Shown: piece after piece, positions 10,279 to 21,791 of the stretch
Position numbering within the stretch: the stretch's first letter is position 1
How the letters are laid out: each line of letters begins with the position of its first letter
From: Pseudorhodobacter antarcticus
GTDB taxonomy: Bacteria > Pseudomonadota > Alphaproteobacteria > Rhodobacterales > Rhodobacteraceae
Assembly (NCBI GenBank): GCA_945862465.1
Contig: CAMAYO010000005.1
Location: forward strand, 1-64,000
Reading direction: 5' to 3'
Length of the DNA stretch: 64,000 bases
Translations under genes and position numbers: made by a program
The notes under the pieces: generated by a model
What the model was told of the DNA's origin: nothing
Seen by the model: only the letters and a program-made list of their open reading frames with translations
Databases searched by the model: none

Positions 10279-11409
10279 TTATTGGCCGCGCCAGACCCAG
10301 CCGCCGCCGAGAACGCGGGTGGAGTGAGGGTCGTAAAAAACGCAAGCTTGGCCAGCGGCCACGCCGTCTTCGGGGTCAAGCAGTTCAACCTCTGCCGTGG
10401 TGGCTGACAGGGGGCGCACGATGGCCGCGCGCGGCGGGCGGGTGGAGCGGACCTTGACGGCGATATGGTGTGGGCCAGAGGCAAAGGGGGCGTCGCCCAG
10501 CCAATTGATCTCGCGCACCGGCACAGTGCGGGTGGCAAGGGCTGCTTTGGGGCCCACGATCACGCGGCGGCTGGCCGGATCAAGGCGCAGCACATAAATC
10601 GGCTCTTCCAAGCCGCCCACGCCCAAGCCTTTGCGCTGGCCCACAGTGTAATGGATGACGCCGTTGTGCAGACCCAGAACATTGCCCGCCTGATCAACAA
10701 TCTCGCCCGGGTCTGCCGAGCCGGGGCGCAGCTTTTCGATCACGGCGGCATAGTTGCCGTTGGGCACAAAGCAAATGTCCTGACTGTCGGGCTTATCAGC
10801 GACCGACAGGCCATATTTGGCCGCCAAAGCGCGGGTTTCGGCCTTGGAGCCCAGATGCCCCAAGGGAAAGCGCAGGTAATCCAGCTGGTCAGGCGTGGTG
10901 GAAAACAGGAAATAGCTTTGATCGCGGTTGGCATCAGCCGCACAGTGCAGCTCCGGCCCAAGGCCCATCTTGCGCTGGATATAATGGCCCGTCGCCATGC
11001 AATCAGCGTTCAGATCCTTGGCCGTAGCCAACAGGTCTTTGAACTTTACCCGTTCGTTGCAGCGAATGCAGGGCACGGGCGTTGCCCCCGCAAGGTAAGC
11101 ATCGGCGAAATCTTCGATCACGGCTTGGCGAAAGGTGTTTTCATAATCCAGCACATAATGCGCAAAGCCCATCTGTTCGGCCACGCGGCGGGCATCGTGA
11201 ATATCGCGGCCCGCACAGCAGGCCCCCTTTTTGGCCAAGGCTGCGCCATGATCGTAAAGCTGCAAGGTCACGCCCACGACGTCATAGCCCTCGTCCTTGA
11301 GCATGGCTGCCACGACTGACGAATCAACCCCGCCCGACATCGCCACAACGACGCGGGTGTCAGCCGGGGCCTTTGCTAGCCCCAGAGAGTTCAATTTTCC
11401 GTCCAGCAT
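10279..11409 (-). CDS. mnmA: tRNA-specific 2-thiouridylase MnmA
   Basis: MnmA makes 2-thiouridine at the wobble position 34 of tRNA-Lys, -Glu and -Gln, using ATP and sulfur relayed from a persulfide carrier. The 376-residue protein has the PP-loop SGGVDSS near residue 30, the first catalytic cysteine in [11 protein letters not shown], and the second in [11 protein letters not shown]. The ATG at 11409 matches the [10 protein letters not shown] opening typical of Rhodobacterales homologues; the in-frame TTG at 11421 is less likely. It is read towards prfC. Confidence 0.96.
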   Translation of the reverse strand: MLDGKLNSLGLAKAPADTRVVVAMSGGVDSSVVAAMLKDEGYDVVGVTLQLYDHGAALAKKGACCAGRDIHDARRVAEQMGFAHYVLDYENTFRQAVIEDFADAYLAGATPVPCIRCNERVKFKDLLATAKDLNADCMATGHYIQRKMGLGPELHCAADANRDQSYFLFSTTPDQLDYLRFPLGHLGSKAETRALAAKYGLSVADKPDSQDICFVPNGNYAAVIEKLRPGSADPGEIVDQAGNVLGLHNGVIHYTVGQRKGLGVGGLEEPIYVLRLDPASRRVIVGPKAALATRTVPVREINWLGDAPFASGPHHIAVKVRSTRPPRAAIVRPLSATTAEVELLDPEDGVAAGQACVFYDPHSTRVLGGGWVWRGQ

Positions 11410-11533
11410 GATTGCGGCCAAGTTAAGGAATTAATCTGCAATATAGGAAAATGGCCTGCAGTCTCAACCCCTCGCTTCACGCTTGATTAAGCCAAGGCGC
11501 GCATTTTGGGCCAAATGCCCCAAGGAGAGGCCC

Positions 11534-11812
11534 ATGTATCTGAAGAAAGTGGATGGTCCACGCCAAGTGACCCTGCCCGATGGCAGCATTCTTTGCCGCG
11601 CCGACCTGCCCGCAGCAGAGACAAAACGCTGGGTGGCCCGCCGCAAAGCTGTGGTGGTGAAGGCCGTGCAATATGGCTTGCTGGCGCGGAGTGATGCGCT
11701 GGAACGCTATGCTTTGTCTGAGGAAGAGTTTGATTTGTGGTGCGTTGCCGTGGAAAAGCACGGTGAAAAGGCGTTGCGGGTGACAACTTTGCAGAAATAT
11801 CGACAACTTTAG
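11534..11812 (+). CDS. sciP: SciP family CtrA-inhibitor (DUF1153)
   Basis: SciP is a small helix-turn-helix protein which in Caulobacter binds CtrA and DNA and represses CtrA-dependent promoters in newborn swarmer cells. The 92 residues match the family in length (93 in Caulobacter). It opens MYLKKVDGPRQVTLPDG, and its middle section (RRKAVVVKAVQYGLL, then LSEEEFDLW) forms the TrpR-like helices. The ATG at 11534 is backed by AAGGAGAGG. It sits directly before ctrA on the same strand, as expected for its partner. The same role in this organism is inference from the family and the adjacency. Confidence 0.93.
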   Translation: MYLKKVDGPRQVTLPDGSILCRADLPAAETKRWVARRKAVVVKAVQYGLLARSDALERYALSEEEFDLWCVAVEKHGEKALRVTTLQKYRQL

Positions 11813-11839
11813 ATGGTTTTCTGGTTTCGTTCTGTAAAA

Positions 11840-11854
11840 CTAACGCTTCATTAA
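11840..11854 (+). promoter_or_regulatory. Candidate CtrA binding box upstream of ctrA
   Basis: The sequence reads CTAA, then seven bases (CGCTTCA), then TTAA followed by C. This is one base away from the CtrA consensus TTAA-N7-TTAA. It lies 53 bases before the ctrA ATG and 28 bases after the sciP stop, in the place expected for autoregulation of ctrA. AT-rich tetramers arise by chance, so the support is spacing plus location. Confidence 0.55.
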
Positions 11855-11906
11855 CCCCTGAGCGGCAAAGTGATGAACGGGCACTCTAGGACGGAGAATT
11901 TTGAAA

Positions 11907-12617
11907 ATGCGCATTCTTTTGGTGGAAGACGATCCAACGACCTCTCGCAGCATTGAAATGATGCTGGGGCACGCCAACCTTAACGTTTACTGCGCCGATC
12001 TGGGCGAAGATGGGATCGATCTGGCCAAGTTGTATGATTATGACCTGATCCTGTTGGATCTAAATCTGCCCGATATGTCAGGCCACGAAGTGCTGCGTCA
12101 ATTGCGGTTGGCCCGAATTGAAACGCCGATCCTAATCTTGTCAGGCGCGGATGATACCGACAGCAAGCTAAAAGGCTTTGGCTTTGGGGCGGATGATTAC
12201 CTGACCAAACCCTTCCACCGAGAAGAGTTGGTGGCGCGCATTCATGCCATCATCCGCCGATCAAAAGGCCATGCTCAATCTGTGATTCGGGTTGGCAAGG
12301 TTCTGGTGAACTTGGATGCCAAAACGGTCGATGTAGAGGGGCGCACGGTGCATCTGACGGGCAAAGAATATCAAATGCTAGAACTTCTTAGCCTGCGCAA
12401 AGGCAGCACGCTGACCAAAGAGATGTTTCTCAACCACCTTTACGGCGGCATGGATGAGCCAGAGTTGAAGATCATCGATGTTTTCATCTGCAAGCTGCGC
12501 AAAAAGCTAGCAGAGGCGACGGGGGGCGATAGCTATATCGAAACCGTGTGGGGCAGGGGATATGTGCTGCGCGAACCCATAGCCGTCGATTTGCCGCGCT
12601 TGGCCGCCAGCGCCTGA
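11907..12617 (+). CDS. ctrA: Cell-cycle response regulator CtrA
   Basis: CtrA is an OmpR-type response regulator that controls cell cycle, motility and, in Rhodobacter, gene transfer agent genes. The 236-residue protein has the receiver acid pocket VEDDP, the phosphorylated aspartate at D51 ([11 protein letters not shown], same numbering as Caulobacter), a conserved Lys near 101 (DDYLTKPF), and a C-terminal winged helix. The segment [20 protein letters not shown] is diagnostic. The ATG at 11907 is preferred over TTG at 11901 because GGAG at 11893 is then at a workable distance. It lies 94 bases downstream of sciP with a candidate CtrA box between. Confidence 0.97.
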   Translation: MRILLVEDDPTTSRSIEMMLGHANLNVYCADLGEDGIDLAKLYDYDLILLDLNLPDMSGHEVLRQLRLARIETPILILSGADDTDSKLKGFGFGADDYLTKPFHREELVARIHAIIRRSKGHAQSVIRVGKVLVNLDAKTVDVEGRTVHLTGKEYQMLELLSLRKGSTLTKEMFLNHLYGGMDEPELKIIDVFICKLRKKLAEATGGDSYIETVWGRGYVLREPIAVDLPRLAASA

Positions 12618-12647
12618 GCGCTGGAATTCTGCCGCGCCGCCGCATAA

Positions 12648-16864
<4,217 letters not shown>

Positions 16865-16870
16865 CATTTT

Positions 16871-16896
16871 GTTCCCTTAGTGTTCTCAAAAAGTTC
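16871..16896 (+). promoter_or_regulatory. Two overlapping LexA (SOS) boxes
   Basis: Three GTTC tetramers start at 16871, 16882 and 16893, each separated by exactly seven bases (CCTTAGT and TCAAAAA). This gives two overlapping copies of GTTC-N7-GTTC, the LexA operator of alphaproteobacteria. They lie between the recG stop and the start of the 39-residue microprotein gene. Confidence 0.8.
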
Positions 16897-16919
16897 TTTA
16901 CAGGAAGTTCAAGATGTGA

Positions 16920-16934
16920 GAACAATGCAGGAAC
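16920..16934 (-). promoter_or_regulatory. Third LexA (SOS) box, inverted
   Basis: GAAC, seven bases (AATGCAG), GAAC is the reverse complement form of GTTC-N7-GTTC. It lies 15 bases upstream of the microprotein ATG and just before its ribosome binding site, so bound LexA would block transcription start or early elongation. Confidence 0.78.
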
Positions 16935-16949
16935 AAACAGGAGGTTCCC

Positions 16950-17069
16950 ATGTTCACCCGCTTGACCCGCAAGATCGCAGCCCAATCCGCCGACTTTGAA
17001 GACGTCATTGGTGTCGCCACATTGTTTTTTGTTTTGTTCCTTGGCCTGACCTTTTCGGGCGTCGCGTAA
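16950..17069 (+). CDS. SOS-controlled single-pass membrane microprotein, unknown function
   Basis: A 39-codon reading frame with a near-perfect ribosome binding site (GGAGG at 16940-16944, five bases before ATG) and a rho-independent terminator 68 bases after its stop. The product has a basic N-terminus (MFTRLTRKIAA), a short polar linker with an acidic patch (SADFEDV), then one hydrophobic helix of about 20 residues (IGVATLFFVLFLGLTFSGV) reaching the C-terminus. I do not recognise a named family. Three LexA boxes in the 80 bases upstream predict strong induction by DNA damage. By analogy it resembles SidA of Caulobacter, a 29-residue LexA-controlled inner-membrane division inhibitor, but similarity is in size, topology and regulation only. 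Confidence 0.8.
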   Translation: MFTRLTRKIAAQSADFEDVIGVATLFFVLFLGLTFSGVA

Positions 17070-17137
17070 CTTGCCTGCGGTCCTTGCGGGTGGCTTTGCC
17101 CCAAAGCCTGTCCAGCCCGCAGTTTGACACGCACCTG

Positions 17138-17172
17138 CCGCCGCCATCCACTGGGATGCGCGGCGGTTTTTT
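17138..17172 (+). terminator. Rho-independent terminator of the SOS microprotein gene
   Basis: CCGCCGC-CATCC, a short loop, then GGATG-CGCGGCGG form a long GC-rich stem ending at 17166, followed directly by six T residues (17167-17172). It closes the transcript of the microprotein gene and separates it from the convergent IscU-like gene. Confidence 0.85.
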
Positions 17173-17177
17173 ATAGC

Positions 17178-17615
17178 TTAGGCTTGGGCAAGGGTGACAG
17201 CCTCGCAAGCAGCGTCGATCGCCAGCAAGATCGACGCGTGGCGGTTTTTATAGGCGCGGGCGGGGATGAGAACTTCAAAGCCCGAAAACGGGGCGGGGGG
17301 AACGGGGCCTTCGTCTTTGAGCATGGCTGTCAAGGCCAAGCGGGCGTCTTGCAGTTCGCTTAAGGTGCGGCCTATCACCCCTTGGCCCAGCACAGATGCC
17401 GCCGCTTGCCCCAAGGCGCAGGCCCGCACCTCTTGCGCAAAGGCGCTGACCTTGCCATCTTCCATCCGCACCTCGACCGATACGGTCGATCCGCACAAAG
17501 GCGAGCGTTTCTTGGCTATGCCCTGCGGTGCCTCTAAATGCCCCAGATGCGGAATATCGGCGGCCAGCGCCAAGATGCGGCCGGAATACAGGGTGACAAG
17601 GTCGGTGTCGCTCAT
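17178..17615 (-). CDS. IscU/NifU-N-like iron-sulfur scaffold family protein
   Basis: A 145-residue protein of the NifU N-terminal fold, which in IscU assembles iron-sulfur clusters. Two of the three classical cysteines are recognisable: Cys41 in SPLCGSTVSVE and Cys66 in EVRACALGQAAASVLG. The aspartate that follows the first Cys in IscU (CGD) is serine here, and the only third cysteine lies near the C-terminus in an unrelated motif. It may therefore be a divergent carrier rather than the main scaffold. The start at 17615 gives the MSDTDLVTLYSG opening of homologues; a longer frame upstream overlaps hisI on the other strand and is not credible. Confidence 0.82.
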   Translation of the reverse strand: MSDTDLVTLYSGRILALAADIPHLGHLEAPQGIAKKRSPLCGSTVSVEVRMEDGKVSAFAQEVRACALGQAAASVLGQGVIGRTLSELQDARLALTAMLKDEGPVPPAPFSGFEVLIPARAYKNRHASILLAIDAACEAVTLAQA

Positions 17616-17708
17616 CGGGCACGCTTTCGGGTCAAGTCCATGGCACTGGTTCAGGCCATGCTCTTGCCTTAGATAGACCCCAAACGCCCGCCCGCCAAGG
17701 AGGACCCG

Positions 17709-18068
17709 ATGCCCTTTGATCCCGCCACGCTGAAATATGATGCACAGGGCCTCATCCCTTGCATCGCGCAAGATGCAGACACGGGCGATGTTCTGATGCT
17801 GGCTTGGATGAATGCCGCTGCCGTGGCGCAAACATTGGCCACGGGGCGGGTGACCTATTGGTCGCGCTCTCGTGCGGCATTTTGGGTGAAGGGGGAAGGC
17901 TCGGGGCATATCCAAGAGCTGGTGGAGTTGCGGCTCGATTGCGACCGCGATGGTCTTTTGGCCCTTGTGCGCCAAACGGGCCCCGCTTGCCACACCAACC
18001 GGCGCAGTTGTTTTTACACCGCCGTGCGGGGCGGAGACGAGGTTGAAATTCTTAGGCCAACCATCTGA
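17709..18068 (+). CDS. hisI: Phosphoribosyl-AMP cyclohydrolase
   Basis: HisI opens the adenine ring of phosphoribosyl-AMP, the third step of histidine biosynthesis, and needs zinc and magnesium. The 119-residue protein is a stand-alone HisI without the HisE domain. Its metal-binding motifs are clear: the DCDRDGLLALV aspartates, then TGPACHTNRRSCFY with the zinc ligands. AGGAGG precedes the ATG. It diverges from the IscU-like gene with 93 bases between starts. Confidence 0.95.
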   Translation: MPFDPATLKYDAQGLIPCIAQDADTGDVLMLAWMNAAAVAQTLATGRVTYWSRSRAAFWVKGEGSGHIQELVELRLDCDRDGLLALVRQTGPACHTNRRSCFYTAVRGGDEVEILRPTI

Positions 18069-18237
18069 TGTGTTGGGGCCTAAATCTTGGGCAAATAGTT
18101 GTGATGGCTGACCCTACAGCGCGGCCGACCCGTTGCCTTTCCCCCCCTATCTGTGACAAGATCGCCCCAAGCAGCGGGGTCTGTGTGTTGGCAGGCCCCG
18201 TATCAAGAAAACCCTGTCTTTGCTGGAATAGAGCCCT

Positions 18238-18879
18238 ATGAGTGATTTTCACACCCGCCGCATCACCATGGTGGATACGCAAGTTCGCCCGCAGGATGTG
18301 ACCAAGTTTCCCATCATTGCGGCCATGCTGGCTGTTGCTCGGGAAAATTTTGTGCCGCAAGCCGCGCGGGAAGCGGCTTATGTGGGTGGAAATATCCCCC
18401 TTGGTGCCCGTCGCGTGGTGCTAGAGGCGCGCAGTTTGGCCAAGCTTTTGGATGCTTTGGATGTTGTGCCGGGCGACAAGGTTCTGTGCCTTGGCGCGGG
18501 ATATGGCTACGCCGCCGCAGTTCTGGCCGAAATGGGCGCGGATGTGGTGGCTGTCGAAGAAGATGCGACAATGGCCGCCGCTGCCACGCAAAGCCTGCAA
18601 GGGCAAGCCAAGGTGGTCAATGCCGCCTTGTCCAAGGGGTCTGTTGCCGATGGCCCCTATGACGTGATTTTGCTGGAGGGTGGCGCAGAAGCGTTTCCCG
18701 CAGCGCTTGAGGCGCAGGTGAAAGAGGGTGGCCGTTTGGGCGCTATCTTTATGGAAGGCGCGCTTGGTGTGGCGCGTATTGGCCATAAGCGCGATGGCAA
18801 GGTGACATGGCGCTATGCTTTCAACGCCACAGCGCCGGTTACCCCGGGGTTTGAAGCGGTGCGCCCGTTTGTTCTTTGA
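18238..18879 (+). CDS. Protein-L-isoaspartate O-methyltransferase family protein
   Basis: An SAM-dependent methyltransferase-fold protein of 213 residues. The Pcm/PIMT family repairs isoaspartyl residues. It opens with the typical alphaproteobacterial TRRITMVDTQVRPQDVT, has the VPQAAREAAYVGGNIPLG segment, and the SAM motif KVLCLGAGYGYAAAVLA at about residues 80-96. This shorter group always stands before tolC in alphaproteobacteria, as it does here. Substrate and activity of this subgroup are not certain, so I do not give it the symbol pcm. Confidence 0.88.
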   Translation: MSDFHTRRITMVDTQVRPQDVTKFPIIAAMLAVARENFVPQAAREAAYVGGNIPLGARRVVLEARSLAKLLDALDVVPGDKVLCLGAGYGYAAAVLAEMGADVVAVEEDATMAAAATQSLQGQAKVVNAALSKGSVADGPYDVILLEGGAEAFPAALEAQVKEGGRLGAIFMEGALGVARIGHKRDGKVTWRYAFNATAPVTPGFEAVRPFVL

Positions 18880-18951
18880 AGTGTCTACATTTGAATGCCG
18901 ATTTTTTAATGCGGCCGGGATGACCGGACTGGTGATTTTATGGAGTCAGTG

Positions 18952-20340
18952 ATGCGGAATGTTGTGAAAGCCTTGGTCTTGGGTGCAGTGTCTTTTGCCC
19001 CTAACGTTGCATGGTCAGAAAGTTTGGCGGATGCCTTGATTGCGGCCTATCGCAATTCGCATTTGCTAGAGCAGAACCAAGCCGTCCTGCGGGCTGCCGA
19101 TGAAGATGTGGCAACGGCTGTGGGCAGTCTTTTGCCCGTGGTGAGTTTTGTCAGCAGAGTGGGTCGGGTGGATACCAATTACGTCAATTCGCGTGTTGCG
19201 GGCGTGCATGATGGCTTTTCCACCAGCGGTTCCTCTAGCCTTCAGGCCAGCTATTCCTTGTTGGATTTTGGCCGTGGCAAGGCCACAGTGGCCTTGAAGA
19301 ACGAGCTTGTCCTTGCCTCGCAAGCGGCTTTGGTCGGCGTGGAACAGCAGGTGATGTTCGATGCGGTGCAGGCCTATGTGAATGTGGCGCTGCAGGCCGA
19401 TCTGGTCGCCACCCAAGAGGCGAATGTCAATCTGGTGACCCAAGATCTGCAAGCCACGCAAGACCGGTTTGATGTGGGCGAAGTGACCAAGACCGATGTG
19501 TCCTTGGCCCAAGCGCAACTGGCATCGGCCAAGGCGCAACTGGCGGCGGCGCAGGGCAATTACACCGTGGCTAAAGAACGCTATAACGCCGCCATCGGCC
19601 ATTATCCTGACCATATCGCAGCCCTGCCGCACACCAAAGTGGCCGTGGCATCGCTGGATGAGGCGCGCGCCATAGCCCTGCGCACCCACCCCGCCGTCGC
19701 CCAATCCTCTCATCAGGCCAAGGCGGCTGACTTGGGCGTTGAATTGGCTAAGGCGCAGATGCAGCCCAGCATGGGGTTAAGTGGCTCTGTCTCGGAAGCC
19801 TATACAACCGATGGCTTGACCAGCACTGTGACCTCTTTGGGGATAGAGTTAGATCAGACCATTTATGCCGGCGGGCAGTTGTCGTCAGGCCTGCGCAAGG
19901 CAATTGCCCAGCAAGGCCAAGCCCGTGCCGCGCAGTTGCAAGTGGGCGTCAACGTGACCGAGGCTGTGGGCAGCGCCTGGTCGAATATCTTGGTGGCCAA
20001 TGCCTCAATCGCGGCCACGCAAGAGCAAGTCGTTGCGGCCCAAGCAGCCTATGACGGTGTCAAACAAGAGGCCGCTTTGGGCAGCCGCACCACTCTGGAT
20101 GTTCTAAACGCCCAGCAGGACCTGCTGTCGGCCCAAGCCTCGCACTTGCAGGCGCAGGCCAATCTGTCGGTCAGCCAATATGGGCTTTTGGCTGCGATGG
20201 GTTTGTTGACAGCCGATCAGCTGAACCTGGGTATCCCAACTTTTGACCCCTCAGCCTATTTGAACGCGGTCAAGAAAGCACCTGCCACGTCGTCGCGCGG
20301 GGCCAAGCTGGATAAGATCCTTAAGACTTTGGGCAAGTAA
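18952..20340 (+). CDS. tolC: TolC family outer membrane efflux protein
   Basis: TolC proteins form trimeric outer-membrane and periplasmic channels for type I secretion and drug efflux. The 462-residue protein has a signal peptide (cleavage probably after NVAWS, about residue 22) and the two-fold repeat of long helices with Ala/Gln-rich heptads, for example TKTDVSLAQAQLASAKAQ and its second-half counterpart SRTTLDVLNAQQDLLSAQ. The ATG at 18952 has GGAG six bases upstream; an ATG at 18940 would overlap that site. It follows the methyltransferase gene and precedes the PopZ-like gene. Confidence 0.94.
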   Translation: MRNVVKALVLGAVSFAPNVAWSESLADALIAAYRNSHLLEQNQAVLRAADEDVATAVGSLLPVVSFVSRVGRVDTNYVNSRVAGVHDGFSTSGSSSLQASYSLLDFGRGKATVALKNELVLASQAALVGVEQQVMFDAVQAYVNVALQADLVATQEANVNLVTQDLQATQDRFDVGEVTKTDVSLAQAQLASAKAQLAAAQGNYTVAKERYNAAIGHYPDHIAALPHTKVAVASLDEARAIALRTHPAVAQSSHQAKAADLGVELAKAQMQPSMGLSGSVSEAYTTDGLTSTVTSLGIELDQTIYAGGQLSSGLRKAIAQQGQARAAQLQVGVNVTEAVGSAWSNILVANASIAATQEQVVAAQAAYDGVKQEAALGSRTTLDVLNAQQDLLSAQASHLQAQANLSVSQYGLLAAMGLLTADQLNLGIPTFDPSAYLNAVKKAPATSSRGAKLDKILKTLGK

Positions 20341-20478
20341 GCCTCTCTTGCCCAAGTTTCGCCGTAAAGGCCGCGCAGTTGCTTGTGCGAGAGCGGGCGA
20401 TAGCCTAGGCTTGCATCATGCCTTGGCACGCGAAAGTGCGCGGCATCATGGATGACGACAGCAGGACTTCAAGCAATT

Positions 20479-21033
20479 ATGACAGACCCAAACGCAACCA
20501 GCGACGACATCCTGTCCTCGATTCGCCGCTTGGTTGTGGATGAGGAGAGGGCTGGGGCAAGTGCTGTGCAGCCTGCGCGCCAAAAGTTGGTGCTCACGCC
20601 CAACCTGCGAGTTGTTTCCTCGACCTCACGGCCACAGACGGCGGCCGCTTTGCAGCCTTTGCACCTGCAAAACCCACCCCGCGCGGGCCTGACCACGCCG
20701 CAATTTGTGGCGAGTGTTGCGCAGGGCATTGACCCCCAAGCGATGGATTGGGAGCCGGAGACCGAGGCCGAAGTGCCTGAGATTGACAGCCTAGATCTTG
20801 CCCGATTTGCTCAAGCCCGCAGCGCGCAGACCACTGCGCCGCAAGACGGGGAAAATGTGGAACTGCCCTCTGCCCAGCAGTCCATGCTTCCCGAACAGGT
20901 GCTGCGCGATCTGGTGCGGGATTTGGTGCGGGAACAGTTCCAGGGTGACCTTGGTCTTCACATCACCCGCAACATTCGCAAGCTGGTGAAATCTGAAATC
21001 GCGCGTGAGTTGGCGCTGCGCGAAAAAGATTAA
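20479..21033 (+). CDS. PopZ-like pole-organizing protein (DUF2497 type)
   Basis: A 184-residue protein with the PopZ layout. A short N-terminal helix DDILSSIRRLVVDEE matches the PopZ N-terminal motif of the type EEILASIRRIISED. A low-complexity, Pro/Gln/Glu-rich middle of about 110 residues follows. The C-terminal helical region, about residues 135-184, begins LPEQVLRDLVRDLV. In Caulobacter, PopZ forms a polar matrix that anchors the chromosome origin, and its gene follows a tolC homologue (rsaFa). The order methyltransferase-tolC-this gene agrees. Homology is well supported by motif plus context; a polar-organizing role here is inference. Confidence 0.75.
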   Translation: MTDPNATSDDILSSIRRLVVDEERAGASAVQPARQKLVLTPNLRVVSSTSRPQTAAALQPLHLQNPPRAGLTTPQFVASVAQGIDPQAMDWEPETEAEVPEIDSLDLARFAQARSAQTTAPQDGENVELPSAQQSMLPEQVLRDLVRDLVREQFQGDLGLHITRNIRKLVKSEIARELALREKD

Positions 21034-21065
21034 GGTACACCGATAATTTCATGATTATAAACAAA

Positions 21066-21087
21066 AAACGCGCCGATTGGCGCGTTT
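21066..21087. terminator. Bidirectional rho-independent terminator
   Basis: AAACGCGCC, loop GATT, GGCGCGTTT: a 9-bp perfect stem. The minus-strand side is followed by a T-run (complement of the A-run at 21063-21068), so it should terminate the small minus-strand gene at 21110, and on the plus strand the popZ-like gene. Confidence 0.85.
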
Positions 21088-21109
21088 CTAGTTGCAGATA
21101 TGGTCGGAT

Positions 21110-21436
21110 TTAGGCCGCTTCTGCCTGATCCAGTTCCAAGGCATGGCGACGTTCGCTTTCTTCGCGCGACAAAGCCACCGAGGTGCGCACACCTTTGCCC
21201 ACAAATTCCATCAGGCCTTTGACCACGCGTTCGTTCGGGTCAATGCCCGCGCAAGACAATACCTCACGGCCATCGCGCGAACGGGCCCAACGGGCGATCT
21301 GGTCGGGGCCATTGCCATATTTCTTATCGTCGGCAATCGCGTCATCCAAAGCAGCCAAGACCACGGCGGCAAACAACTTGCGCGCGCGCTGACCTTGTTC
21401 GAAATTGAAGGCGGTGCTGTCTATGAAATCGGCCAT
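21110..21436 (-). CDS. Conserved Rhodobacterales protein of unknown function (probably DUF6280)
   Basis: A 108-residue soluble protein that I recognise only as a conserved alphaproteobacterial family, probably DUF6280. It opens MADFIDSTAFNFEQGQRARK, has a long central helix with AAVVLAALDDAIADDKKYG, then a basic segment (ARWARSRDGREVLSCAGI) and an acidic, charged C-terminus. There are no membrane segments and no catalytic motif that I can see. It is single-gene, with its own terminator downstream and a 355-base upstream region that has the repeat cluster at its far end. Confidence 0.78.
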   Translation of the reverse strand: MADFIDSTAFNFEQGQRARKLFAAVVLAALDDAIADDKKYGNGPDQIARWARSRDGREVLSCAGIDPNERVVKGLMEFVGKGVRTSVALSREESERRHALELDQAEAA

Positions 21437-21791
21437 CTTGCGTCCTGCTTCTTACTCTTGTCTTTTCAGACGTTTCGCGCTTGTAACGGTTTAACGACGA
21501 TTCGTCATGCTGTTTCTTACATGTCAGCCATGCGTATTTTGCATAGCTTGTCAGAGGTGTCGCTTTATCTAGGCGGCCCCTTGGGGGGAGTGCCACAACA
21601 GATAGGGGGGGATCATATCTGATCAACCCTTTGTTAGGATTTTGGCCCTTGTGTCGTTTGGGACCTTGTAAGCTGATTTTGGCCAAAAGCGACAATTTTT
21701 CTGCGAAAAATTGGGATTAAAATCAAATCATTGGACTTTGATTTTTCGCAGAAAAATCGGGCAGCAGATTTTTCGGCGAAAAATCGTTTCC
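21437..21791. other. Gene-free 355-base interval with repeat cluster
   Basis: No credible gene lies between the divergent-facing 5' end of the DUF6280-like gene and the 3' end of ygfZ. The first 220 bases hold nothing I can name apart from the presumed promoter of the DUF6280-like gene. The last 100 bases hold three copies of a short palindrome, listed separately. Confidence 0.7.
21693..21785. repeat. Cluster of three palindromic repeats (GATTTTTCTGCGAAAAATC type)
   Basis: Three near-identical palindromes: 21693-21713 (CAATTTTTCTGCGAAAAATTG), 21740-21758 (GATTTTTCGCAGAAAAATC, inverse orientation of the centre) and 21767-21785 (GATTTTTCGGCGAAAAATC). The first two form a larger inverted pair. 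The same element, again as an inverted pair, lies at 41635-41695, and a degraded single copy at about 53654-53672. All are between genes. Confidence 0.8.

Noticed and set aside
11410-11533. Additional CtrA half-sites in the mnmA-sciP gap (TTAAGGAATTAA)
   Set aside because: The two TTAA units are four bases apart, not seven, so the site does not fit the CtrA box.
16903-16925. Defined -35/-10 for the SOS microprotein promoter
   Set aside because: Candidates such as TTTACA have no convincing -10 at the right distance, so no promoter was assigned despite the clear LexA boxes.
20418-20446. Hairpin ATGCC...GGCAT between tolC and the popZ-like gene
   Set aside because: No T-run follows, and the inner pairing is short; not enough for a terminator or regulatory call.
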